This document shows, piece by piece, positions 29,209 through 39,270 of a stretch of DNA of 64,000 nt. Each line of letters begins with the position of its first letter. The first letter of the stretch is position 1. Position numbers and translations under genes: made by a program. The notes under the pieces were generated by a model. It saw nothing but the letters and a program-made list of their open reading frames with translations. It ran no database searches and was not told where the DNA came from. Origin of the DNA: Macrothele yani (taxonomy: Eukaryota > Arthropoda > Arachnida > Araneae > Macrothelidae); NCBI GenBank assembly GCA_039090855.1, contig CM077034.1, positions 15,793,219 to 15,857,218 on the forward strand. Reading direction: 5' to 3'.

Positions 29209-30360
29209 CGGTGGCGCCATCTACTGTACTCTAATCTCACTACAAACTGTTCTGTCAAAGTCGCTAGACTTGCTCTCATTCCTTCCGTTTCTGTGTCCTG
29301 CCCAAAAGGCGATCTCGCTGTAGGTGGCTGGGATCTAAACTCTACTCACTGTGGACGGAAGTCCTACAAGAAGACGGTGGCGCCATCTACTGTACTCTAA
29401 TCTCACTACAAACTGTTCTGTTAAAGTCGCTAGACTTGCTCTAATTCCTTCCGTTTCTGTGTCCTGCCCAAAAGGCGATCTCGCTGTAGGTGGATGGGAC
29501 CTAAACTCTACTCACCGTGGACGGAAGTCCTACAAGAAGACGGTGGCGCCATCTAGTGTACTCTAATCTCACTACAAACTGTTCTGTCAAAGTCGCTAGA
29601 CTTGCTCTCATTCCTTCCGTTTCTGTGTCCTGCCCAAAAGGCGATCTCGCTGTAGGTGGCTGGGACCTAAACTCTACTCACTGTGGACGGAAGTCCTACA
29701 AGAAGACGGTGGCGCCATCTAGTGTCACTACAAACTGTGCTGTCAAAGTAGCTTGACTTGCTCTCATTCCTTCCGTTTCTGTGTCCTGCCCAAAAGGCGA
29801 TCTTGTTGTAGGTGGCTGGGACCTAAACTCTACTCACTGTGGATGGAAGTCCTACAAGAAAACGGTGGCGCTATCTAGTGTACTCTAATCTCACTACAAA
29901 CTGTTCTGTCAAAGTCGCTAGACTTGCTCTCATTTCTTCCGTTTCTGTGTTCTGCCCAAAAGGCAGATCTCGCTGTAGGTGGCTGGGACCTAAACTCTAC
30001 TCACTGTGGACGGAAGTCCTACAAGAAGACGGTGGTGCCATCTACTGTTCTCTAATCTCACTACAAACTGTTCTGTCAAAGTCGCTAGACTTGCTCTCAT
30101 TCCTTCCGTTTCTGTGTCCTGCCCAAAAGGCGATCTCGCTGTAGGTGGCTGGGACCTAAACTCTACTCACTGTGGACGGAAGTCCTACAAGAAGACGGTG
30201 GCGCTATCTAGTGTACTCTAATCTCACTACAAACTGTTCTGTCAAAGTCGCTAGACTTGCTCTCATTCCTTCCGTTTCTGTGTCCTGCCCAAAAGGCGAT
30301 CTCGCTGTAGGTGGCTGGGACCTAAACTCTACTCGCTGTGGACGGAAGTCCTACAAGAAA
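29209..30360. repeat. 166-bp tandem repeat, seven copies
   Basis: GTGGCGCCAT-type blocks (some with one change) begin at 29211, 29377, 29543, 29709, 29865, 30032 and 30198, giving a 166-bp period with one 156-bp and one 167-bp unit. Each unit runs through CTCACTACAAACTGTTCTGT, CCTGCCCAAAAGGCGATCTC and GGACGGAAGTCCTACAAGAA. The units give similar 70-100-codon open frames with the same peptide. I attribute these to the repeat itself, since the frame stops in each unit. Confidence 0.95.
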
Positions 30361-30392
30361 ATGACAAATACTGAGATACCAAATTTGAAATC

Positions 30393-30475
30393 GCGGGTGG
30401 CCTAGTGGTCATCCGCGATTTGTGGGCAGATATCCGAGTGGGCCAGTGTCCGGTTGAATTTAGTCCGGACCCCGC
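30393..30475 (+). repeat. tRNA-like sequence (retroposon head or tRNA pseudogene)
   Basis: GCGGG at the 5' end pairs with CCCGC at the 3' end. An A-box-like TGGCCTAGTGGTCATCCG is present, and a GTCCGG/CCGGAC stem closes an 11-base loop where a T arm would be. The loop is too long and lacks TTCGA, so it is not a functional tRNA. It lies directly after the second copy of the 18-bp direct repeat. Confidence 0.5.
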
Positions 30476-30889
30476 ATCAACATCCCTCTACCCTTTATTT
30501 TTTTTTTACCTTTTCATTATCAGTACTTTTTGAATTCTGCATTACACACACATAACCCCTCCATCACCCCTCACTATAGTTTCTCTCTATTTTGATTGGA
30601 CGACACATTTAGTACCTTAATCACGCTGACGACTACCTGTGAGGACTACCTTCTGTTTTTACTTTTTACTCATCATTTGATATCTCCTACATTAACGCAC
30701 GGAAGTTTTAGTGATTTAGTGTTTTGATTAAAAACAACAACGACGGGAGGTGCAGACGAATCTTTTTTTAAATCACTCCGTCTAAGTTTAAGGGAAATAA
30801 TGTAATAGCATTTTCTCTCGCCATTAACTTTCGACGTAGGCGAATCGAGAAGTTTGCTCCAGTTAAATCCCTCCCCTCTAGCAGATGAA
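30476..30889. other. Unannotated sequence
   Basis: I see no gene. A T run follows CCCTTTA at about 30500, possibly the tail of the tRNA-like unit just upstream. The end of the stretch grades into the next tandem array. Confidence 0.4.
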
Positions 30890-33110
30890 AGTTGTAAACC
30901 AGACAAGAATAGGCGAATCAAGAATTCTTTCCTGGCCTAAAATGGCGGAACCCATTAGCTTTCGACGTACAAAGAATAGGCCAATCAAGAATAGGCGAAT
31001 CAAGAAATTTGTTCCAGGTGAATCCCTCCTCTCTGGCAGGTGAAAGTTGTAGGCCAGGCAAGAATAGGCGAATCAAGAATTCTTTCCTCGCCTAAAATGG
31101 TGGAACCCATTAACTTTCGACGTACGAAAAATAAGCCAATCAAGAATAGGCGTATCAAGAAATGTGTTCCAGGTGAAAGTTCTAGAACAGGCAAGAATAG
31201 TCGAATCAAGAATTCTTCCCTCGCCTAAAATGGCGGAACCCATTAACTTTCGACGTACGAAGAATAGGCCAATCAAGAATAGGAGTATCAAGAAATTTGT
31301 TCCAGGTGAATCCCTCCTCTCTAGCAGGTGAAAGTTGTGGGCCAGGCAAGAATAGGAAAATCAAGAATTTTTTCCTCGCCTAAAATAGCAGGACCCATTA
31401 ACTTTCGACGTACGAAGAATAGGCGAATCAAGAAATTTGTTCCAGGTGAATCCCTCCCCTCTAGCAGGTGAAAGTTGTAAGCCAGACAAGAATAGGCAAA
31501 TCAAGAATTCTTTCCTCGCCTAAAATGGCGGAACCCATTAACTTTCGACGTACGAAGAATAGGCCAATCAAGAATAGGCGTATCAAGAAATGTGTTCCAG
31601 GAAATTCCCTCCTCTCTAGCAGGTGAAAGTTGTAGGCCAGGCACGAATAGGCGAATCAAGAATTCTTTCCTCGCCTAAAATGGCGGAACCCGTTAACTTT
31701 CGACGTACGAAGAAGAGGCGAATCAAGAAATTTGTTCCAGGTGAATCCCTCCCCTCTAGCAGGTGAAAGTTGTAAGCCAGACAAGAATAGGCGAATCAAG
31801 AATTCTTTCCTCTCCTAAAATGGCGGAACCCATTAACTTTCGACGTACGAAGAATAGGCCAATCAAGAATAGGCGTATCAAGAAATTTGTTACAGGTGAA
31901 TCCCTCCTCTCTAGCAGGTGAAAGTTGTAGGCCAGGCAAGAATAGGCGAATCAAGAATTTTTTCCTCGTCTAAAATGGCGGAACCCATTAACTTTCGACG
32001 TACGAAGAACAGGTGAATCAAGAAATTTGTTCCAGGTGAATCAAGAAATTTGTTCCAGGTGAATCCCTCCCCTCTAGCAGGTGAAAGTTGTAAGCCAGAC
32101 AAGAATAGGCGAATCAAGAATTCTTTCCTCGCCTAAAATGGCGGAACCCACTAACTTTCGACGTACAAAGAATAGGCCAATCAAGAATAGGTGAATCAAG
32201 AAATTTGTTCCAGGTGAATTCCTCCTCTCTAGCAGGTGAAAGTTGTAGGCCAGGCAAGAGTAGGCGAATCAAGAATTCTTTCCTCGCCTAAAATGGTGGA
32301 ACCCATTAACTTTCGACGTACGAAGAATAGGCCAATCAAGAATAGGCGTATCAAGAAATTTGTTCCAGGTGAATCCCTCCTCTCTAGCAGGTGAAAGTTG
32401 TAGGCCAGGCAAGAATAGGCGAATCAAGAATTTTTTCCTCGTCTAAAATGGCGGAACCCATTAACTTTCGACGTACGAAGAACAGGTGAATCAAGAAATT
32501 TGTTCCAGGTGAATCAAGAAATTTGTTCCAGGTGAATCCCTCCCCTCTAGCAGGTGAAAGTTGTAAGCCAGACAAGAATAGGCGAATCAAGAATTCTTTC
32601 CTCGCCTAAAATGGCGGAACCCACTAACTTTCGACGTACAAAGAATAGGCCAATCAAGAATAGGTGAATCAAGAAATTTGTTCCAGGTGAATTCCTCCTC
32701 TCTAGCAGGTGAAAGTTGTAGGCCAGGCAAGAGTAGGCGAATCAAGAATTCTTTCCTCGCCTAAAATGGTGGAACCCATTAACTTTCGACGTACGAAGAA
32801 TAGGCCAATCAAGAAATTTGTTCCAGGTGAATCCCTCCTCTCTAGCAGGTGAAAGTTGTAGACCAGGCAAGAATAGGCGAATTAAGAATTCTTTCCTCGC
32901 CTAAAATATCGGAACCCATTAACTTTCGACGTACGAAAAATAGGCCAATCAAGAATAGGCGAATCAAGAAATTTGTTCCAGGTGAATCCCTCCCCTCTAG
33001 CAGGTGAAAGTTGTAAGTCAGACAAGAATAGGCGAATCAAGAATTCTTCCCTCGCCTAAATTGGCGGAACCCATTTACTTTCGACGTACCAAGAATAGGC
33101 AAATCAAGAA
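30890..33110. repeat. Variable-length satellite array, 140/155/163-bp units
   Basis: About 15 units are marked by CCTCGCCTAAAATGG-type blocks (most identical, some with single changes) at 30931, 31086, 31219, 31374, 31514, 31669, 31809, 31964, 32127, 32282, 32437, 32600, 32755, 32895 and 33050. The spacings are mostly 155 or 140, with 163 twice and 133 once. Every unit carries CATTAACTTTCGACGTACGA (with small changes) and CTAGCAGGTGAAAGTTGTA. Length differences come from the number of short AATAGGCGAATCAAGAA-type subrepeats (about 15 bp). A 473-bp block (155+155+163) is repeated essentially exactly, 31911-32117 being identical to 32384-32590. Confidence 0.95.
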
Positions 33111-33649
33111 TAGGCAAATGCGGAAGACACGGTCTACCAAGTATTAAATCCAGCTACAACCAGGGTTGGAAACGGGTCAAAAATTTCGGACCGGGACCCA
33201 ATCCTGACCCATAACTGACCCAGACAAATCTGCTTTGAACTATAAATTCGAAACTTAATTTATACATATAAACGTAATATATTTATATTCATCCCAATAA
33301 CTGCTTGATATTTAAGAACTGAAATCCTTTTCTAATAATAAAATTTGGTTACTTGCTAAATTTTAGTGCCACAATTTTGCGTAATACAGAAGTAATGGCC
33401 TGACTATGTCCATGAGTATATTACAAATGGGCATCATTATTTACGATTACACAAATGTATTTCTTTAAACGTATTTAGATTGTTCACTCTTTGATGGAGG
33501 TGCGCATACTTTCATATGGTCCGTTAGATTTTTGGTTCCATAATCTTTTTAAAACCTCCTGGATGCTCAATGTAAAAGATGCGATGTGAAAAGTAACTCT
33601 TAGTCATACAGTGAACTTCGCACGCAGAGAGTGAATCAGCTGAGAAGAA
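33111..33649. other. AT-rich intergenic sequence
   Basis: No gene is recognised. A short GACCC-rich segment (GGGACCCAATCCTGACCC) lies at about 33202-33220; its origin is unknown to me. Confidence 0.5.
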
Positions 33650-33955
33650 GGCGAATGTCCCTCCTACATGCTTTCGATTTCATCCACCCATCTCCCATGT
33701 GGTTTTCGTTTAGGTCTTCCCTTGCAATCCAAAAAAAAAAAAAAAAAAAAAAAAATTCGGTTGTCCATCGGTGATTCGTCTTTCTGGCAATATGTCCAGC
33801 CCATTGCCATTTCAGGGATTTAACTCTGATCATGATGTCTTCCACTCTTGTCATTTTTCTGATCCACGAGTTAATCTTCTTATCTCTTTTGGTTACACCA
33901 AGCATGCATGTATATCTCCATGTTTCTTTCAGTCCAACGCCTGATTGACAATAAA
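33650..33955 (-). pseudogene. RTE-like LINE 3' fragment
   Basis: Minus-strand translation gives MLGVTKRDKKINSWIRKMTR followed by VEDIMIRVKSLKWQWAGHIA, then HRWTTE, an interrupting A/T homopolymer, and GDGWMKSK. The same sequence occurs at the C-terminus of the LINE at 45217-46560, so this is a second, older copy with only the last ~100 codons of the reverse-transcriptase ORF. The 25-base A run at 33730-33754 lies exactly where the other copy reads on into DWIPRD, and another A run borders the fragment at about 33953. The copy keeps eight bases that are missing in the 45-46 kb copy (see findings). Confidence 0.8.
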
Positions 33956-34135
33956 AAAAAAAAAAACTCACTTCTAAGTTTCTCCGATGAAATATTCCCA
34001 CTAAAGAATTCCATATTTGGAGAGCTCATAACGAGGTACACTATATTCAGAAAACGCACCGGACACCCCTTCACAAGCAAATGAACGGATCCGCTGCGTT
34101 TTTAAGATGCGCGGTACAGCTTCAAACGGTATAAA

Positions 34136-37028
34136 AACAAGTTAGTAAAATCACGCAAAGCATTGATTATGATACGCTTTCCAACATACCAGAAATGATT
34201 ACTCAAGTTATGTGGATATTGGCTGTGGAATAAATCTCGCTCCTGTGTCCTGACCTTTGACCCCATTTCGATTATATTCAACAGAACCGGTTCACTATAC
34301 CTCCGGAACAACATCATAAAGTTTTGTCGCAATCTAAGCATTTTAGGTACGTTATGATGCACAAGGGCAATGGAATGGATCCCACTCGAGTGTCCTGACC
34401 TTTGACCCTATTTCACCCATTTTCAAAAGGGTGTGTCCCCAGGTGGTTCCCTGTCACATACTAGAATTTCGTCGAAATCGAACCATTTTTACGCAAATTA
34501 TGACGCATAAAGGCAATGGAATGTATCCAGCTCCTATGACCTGACCTTTGACCCTATTTCACCCATTTTCAAAAGGGTGTGTCCCCAGGTGGTTCCCTGT
34601 CACATACTAGAATTTCGTCGAAATCGAACCATTTTTACGCAAATTATGACGCATAAAGGCAATGGAATGTATCCAGCTCCTATGACCTGACCTTTGACCC
34701 TATTTCACCCATTTTCAATAGGGTGTGTCCCCAGGTGGTTCCCTATCACATACTAGAATTTGATCGAAATCGAACCATTTTTACGCAAATTATGACGCAT
34801 AAAGGCAATGGAATGTATCCAGCTCCTATGACCTGACCTTTGACCCTATTTCACCCATTTTCAATAGGGTGTGTCCCCAGGTGGTTCCCTATCACATACT
34901 AGAATTTGATCGAAATCGAACCATTTTTACGCAAATTATGACGCATAAAGGCAATGGAATGTATCCAGCTCCTATGACCTGACCTTTGACCCTATTTCAC
35001 CCATTTTCAATAGGGTGTGTCCCCAGGTGGTTCCCTATCACATACTAGAATTTGATCGAAATCGAACCATTTTTACGCAAATTATGACGCATAAAGGCAA
35101 TGGAATGTATCCAGCTCCTATGACCTGACCTTTGACCCTATTTCACCCATTTTCAATAGGGTGTGTCCCCAGGTGGTTCCCTATCACATACTAGAATTTG
35201 ATCGAAATCGAACCATTTTTACGCAAATTATGACGCATAAAGGCAATGGAATGTATCCAGCTCCTATGACCTGACCTTTGACCCTATTTCACCCATTTTC
35301 AAAAGGGTGTGTCCCCAGGTGGTTCCCTGTCACATACTAGAATTTCGTCGAAATCGAACCATTTTTACGCAAATTATGACGCATAAAGGCAATGGAATGT
35401 ATCCAGCTCCTATGACCTGACCTTTGACCCTATTTCACCCATTTTCAATAGGGTGTGTCCCCAGGTGGTTCCCTATCACATACTAGAATTTGATCGAAAT
35501 CGAACCATTTTTACGCAAATTATGACGCATAAAGGCAATGGAATGTATCCAGCTCCTATGACCTGACCTTTGACCCTATTTCACCCATTTTCAATAGGGT
35601 GTGTCCCCAGGTGGTTCCCTATCACATACTAGAATTTGATCGAAATCGAACCATTTTTACGCAAATTATGACGCATAAAGGCAATGGAATGTATCCAGCT
35701 CCTATGACCTGACCTTTGACCCTATTTCACCCATTTTCAATAGGGTGTGTCCCCAGGTGGTTCCCTATCACATACTAGAATTTGATCGAAATCGAACCAT
35801 TTTTACGCAAATTATGACGCATAAAGGCAATGGAATGTATCCAGCTCCTATGACCTGACCTTTGACCCTATTTCACCCATTTTCAATAGGGTGTGTCCCC
35901 AGGTGGTTCCCTATCACATACTAGAATTTGATCGAAATCGAACCATTTTTACGCAAATTATGACGCATAAAGGCAATGGAATGTATCCAGCTCCTATGAC
36001 CTGACCTTTGACCCTATTTCACCCATTTTCAAAAGGGTGTGTCCCCAGGTGGTTCCCTGTCACATACTAGAATTTCGTCGAAATCGAACCATTTTTACGC
36101 AAATTATGACGCATAAAGGCAATGGAATGTATCCAGCTCCTATGACCTGACCTTTGACCCTATTTCACCCATTTTCAATAGGGTGTGTCCCCAGGTGGTT
36201 CCCTATCACATACTAGAATTTGATCGAAATCGAACCATTTTTACGCAAATTATGACGCATAAAGGCAATGGAATGTATCCAGCTCCTATGACCTGACCTT
36301 TGACCCTATTTCACCCATTTTCAATAGGGTGTGTCCCCAGGTGGTTCCCTATCACATACTAGAATTTGATCGAAATCGAACCATTTTTACGCAAATTATG
36401 ACGCATAAAGGCAATGGAATGTATCCAGCTCCTATGACCTGACCTTTGACCCTATTTCACCCATTTTCAATAGGGTGTGTCCCCAGGTGGTTCCCTATCA
36501 CATACTAGAATTTGATCGAAATCGAACCATTTTTACGCAAATTATGACGCATAAAGGCAATGGAATGTATCCAGCTCCTATGACCTGACCTTTGACCCTA
36601 TTTCACCCATTTTCAATAGGGTGTGTCTCCAGGTGGTTCCCTATCACATACTAGAATTTGATCGAAATCGAACAATTTTTACGCAAATTATGACGCATAA
36701 AGGCAATGGAATGTATCCAGCTCCTATGACCTGACCTTTGACCCTATTTCACCCATTTTCAATAGGGTGTGTCCCCAAGTGGTTCCCTATCACATACTAG
36801 AATTTGATCGAAATCGAACAATTTTTACGCACGTTATGGCGCATAAGAGCAGTGGAAGGAATCCCGCTCCTATGTCCTGACCTTCGACCCTGCTTCGCCC
36901 ATTTTCAATAGAGTTCGTCCCCAGGTGGTCCCCTACCACATACTAAAATTTCGTCGAAATCGAACCATTTTCACGTGAGTTATCGTGCGGACAGACGGAA
37001 GGATAAAGCTGGAGCATACACGCTTCTT
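34136..37028. mobile_element. Satellite-bearing element, locus 2
   Basis: The left end (AACAAGTTAGTAAAATCA, then GCATTGATTAT, TACGCTTTCCAACATACC and ATTACTCAAGTTAT) is shared almost base for base with locus 3 at 39271. One type A unit follows (34200-34380), then about 18 type B units of 146 bp, then the right end TTATCGTGCGGACAGACGGA plus GGAGCATACACGCTTCTT shared with locus 3. Conserved ends around a variable number of repeats suggest a mobile unit, such as a Helitron-like or other non-autonomous element with internal tandem repeats. No transposase is inside and no target duplication could be confirmed. The class is therefore open. Confidence 0.7.
34385..36840. repeat. 146-bp satellite (type B monomer) with 730-bp higher-order repeat
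   Basis: CTGACCTTTGACCCTATTTC starts at 34541, 34687 and 34833 and so on, a 146-bp period. A variant with AAAAGGGTG and TTTCGTCGAAATC occurs at 34425, 34571, 35301 and 36031. The 730-bp (five-unit) spacing of the last three marks a pentameric higher-order repeat. The last two units diverge. Each unit has TTATGACGCATAA, a TTATG/CATAA inverted pair. Confidence 0.95.
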
Positions 37029-37156
37029 CAACCTACGATTGGAAAGCGTAAAAAAGCATTCAGCTGACTACGATCATATCACACTGTGAGGTTGAATGAA
37101 AATGTCGCGGCGGGAGAGAATTGACTTTGAGAAAAGAAAGATTGTTGGGTGTTATA

Positions 37157-38586
37157 CACTGACAGAAAAAAAAAATCCCAACACCAAGAAGGGGTTGTGT
37201 TAGATAAACGACAGTTGGTAGGCGGTGAGAGTACATCTGTAAGATGACGCCTATGCAAATTTCACGCTCGTCTCATACGTGTGGCTCTAGTAGCGCCCCT
37301 CGGAACATGCAAAGCAGGTTTGCTGTAAATACGCGCTGTAACGTTCGTGAGCGTTAGTTATCGTTGAGATTCGACGTAGTGTCTTGATGTTAGTGAAGAA
37401 TGCCTTTAAGAAGACGAAGAAGCCATTATCAACAGCTCACGGAGTTTGAACGAGGTCGTGTAATAGGGCTACGAGAAGGTGGATCTTCTTTCCGCAATAT
37501 TGCAGAACGACTTGGCAGGAATGTAGCCACTGTGCATGATTGTTGGCAGCGGTGGTCAAGGGAAGGTACTGCCTCAAGAAGACCGGGTTCCGGCAGACCA
37601 CGTGGCACTAGTGAGAGGGAAGACCGCCGTGTACGGCGTATGGCCGTGGCGCATCGTACCGCGTCTGCGGCAGCAATTCGAGCTGAAGTTGCCACCACAG
37701 TGACACAACGAACTGTTACAAATCGGTTACTTGAAGGACAGCTCCGAGCCAGACGCCCTGTAGCGTGCATTCCACTCACTCCAAACCACTGCCGTTTGCG
37801 ACGTCAGTGGTGTCAAGCTAGAGCTCATTGGAGGACGGAGTGGAGATCTGTTGTGTTTTCTGATGAAAGCCGGTTCTGCCTGGGTGCCAGTGATGGCCGT
37901 GTGTTGGTTAGAAGGAGGCCAGGTGAGCGCCTGCAACCAACCTGTCTGTGGCCGAGACACACTGGACCTACACCTGGAGTTATGGTCTGAGGAGCAATTT
38001 CCTATGACAGCAGGAGCACTCTCGTGGTTATCCCACGCACCCTGACGGCACAGTTGTACGTCGGTCTGGTGATTCAACCTGTTGTGCTGCCATTCAGGAA
38101 CAGCATTCCAGGGGTGTTTTCCAACAGGATAACGCTCGCCCGCATACCGCTGTTGTAACCCAACATGCTCTACAGAGTGTCGACATGTTGCCGTGGCCTG
38201 CTAGATCAGCAGATCTTTCTCCAATCGAGCACGTATGGGACATCATTGGACGACAACTCCAGCGTCACCCCCAACCAGCATTAACCGTCCCTGTATTGAC
38301 CGACCAAGTGCAACAGGCATGGAACTCCATCCCACAAACTGACATCCAGCACCTGTACGACACAATGCATGAACGTTTGCGTGCTTGCATTCAACATTCT
38401 GGAGGTTACACCGGTTATTAATGTACCAGAATTTTACATTTAAAATGGCTCTTCTCGCGCTTACATTAAGCTGTGATCTTGAAACCTTAATCGATTAAAT
38501 ATGTTACCTATACAAATGTATTGCCGCCATTTCATTCCTCTACAACTATTTTTTCGTGGTGTTGGCATTTTTTTTTTCCGTCAGTG
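37157..38586 (+). mobile_element. Tc1-like transposon, full length, nested
   Basis: The terminal inverted repeats begin CACTGACAG/CACTGACGG, then an A run, then CCAACACCA, on both ends. TA flanks lie at 37155-37156 and 38587-38588. The element sits inside the transposase gene of an older Tc1-like copy, so it inserted later. Confidence 0.9.
37400..38421 (+). pseudogene. Tc1-like transposase of the nested element
   Basis: The start at 37400 gives MPLRRRRSHYQQLTEFERGR, two helix-turn-helix domains (about residues 10-60 and 80-120) with the AT-hook-like GSGRPRG between them, and VVFSDESRFCLG holding the first catalytic aspartate. The frame stops at a TGA (about 37988) where family members would have tryptophan (GVMVW). 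The same frame then reads on as GAISYDSRSTLVVIPRTL. Near 38115 an extra T in GTGTTTTCC shifts the frame before FQQDNARPHT. The last block has ARSADLSPIEHVWD and ends GGYTGY at 38421. Two lesions in about 1 kb mean it is a fairly young copy. The D-to-E spacing counts as 32 residues. Confidence 0.88.
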
Positions 38587-39035
38587 TATTAGTGGGTTGT
38601 CCATAAGAGAAACCGAGATACGTTTAAACATACCGAAGTCAACTGTTTCGGATTTAATAAATAAGTGGAAGACAAATGGCGTGCCTGAAGCAGCAAAACA
38701 TACCGGCGCACCAAAAAGAATCAGTGATAGAGGACGTCGAAGCCTCAGGAGAGCCGTTACAGCTAATCGACGGAGTACTGCACAAGACCTCAGTGTACAG
38801 GTGAGTAAAAATGCTGGAACCTCGGTATGTACACGTGCCATTCGTAGAGAACTTCATTCCATGGGTTACCGTGGTCGTGCGGCTGCTCATAAGCTTTTCA
38901 TCTCCACTCGGAATGCTACTCGTCGTTTAGCATGGTGTAAAGAACATTGATCGTGGACCGTAGATCAATGGAAACGGGTCCTGAATCCAGATACACGATC
39001 CATCAGTCTGATGGCCGTGTTTGGGTATACAACAT

Positions 39036-39095
39036 CCATGACTCACTAGGATTCGAACCCGAACCTTAACCGTAGCCAGGAGGCCAGTTTTACAC
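39036..39095 (-). repeat. Short SINE (tRNA-derived) fragment
   Basis: On the minus strand it reads GGTTCGGGTTCGAATCC, a B-box, then AGTCATGGATGTTGT. The CATGGATGTTGT that follows the B-box also follows it in the SINEs at 59056 and 52570. It is only a piece of the element. Confidence 0.5.
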
Positions 39096-39270
39096 TGTTG
39101 AATATGATTGCGGCATATTTTTGTTTCAATATACAGTAATTTTCCGTAAAACCAGATTTTCTTTTTTTTTTCTTTTTTGTAGTGCAGTACAATCCCGTTT
39201 ATACGTTCTCTCTTATACGTTTTTAAGTTTTTGGGTAGCAGTGTATTTGTAAATGAATAGAATTATATGA

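Larger units (their letters stand above)
28971..30375 (+). mobile_element. SINE-like composite element with internal tandem array
   Basis: The unit is flanked by a perfect 18-bp direct repeat, ATACCAAATTTGAAATCG, at 28953-28970 and 30376-30393, as expected of a target-site duplication from LINE-driven insertion. It begins with a tRNA-like head, continues through unique sequence (29046-29208), then seven 166-bp repeats, and ends in an A-rich AAGAAAATGACAAATACTGAG-like tail. The bases just outside the repeats differ, so the repeat is not simply part of a larger duplication. An alternative is that both copies of the 18-mer belong to two related SINE heads, but the sequences that follow them differ. 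Confidence 0.65.
37095..39035 (+). mobile_element. Tc1-like relic split by a younger element
   Basis: Coding remnants before 37156 and after 38588 belong to one Tc1-like transposase. They join in frame when the inserted element and one TA are removed, at a tyrosine codon (TAT) in KRKIVGCY|ISGLSIRE. No terminal inverted repeats of the older element are visible. Its 5' side abuts the end of satellite locus 2 and its 3' side runs into a SINE-like fragment at about 39036. Confidence 0.75.
37102..39035 (+). pseudogene. Tc1-like transposase (older copy, interrupted)
   Basis: The start is at 37102 (MSRRERIDFEKRKIVGCY). After the insertion the frame resumes at 38589 with a paired helix-turn-helix region (IRLNIPKSTVSDLINKWK, then TRAIRRELHSMGYRGRAAAH) and ends at a stop after AWCKEH at 38948. 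Beyond it SWTVDQWKRVL and, in another frame, SRYTIHQSDGRVWVY are visible. The WSDE segment that carries the first catalytic aspartate is missing, and everything after the first catalytic block is lost. It is a dead fragment, related to but distinct from the Tc1 copies at 48649 and 62147. Confidence 0.8.

Noticed and set aside
29110..30405. Series of 70-100-codon open frames with the same peptide (VYSNLTTNCSVKVARLALIP)
   Set aside because: They are copies of the 166-bp repeat read in the same frame, each ending in the next unit.
37429..38077. Minus-strand frames of 116 codons at 37429-37779 and 37727-38077
   Set aside because: They are antisense shadows of the nested Tc1-like transposase and have no motif of their own.
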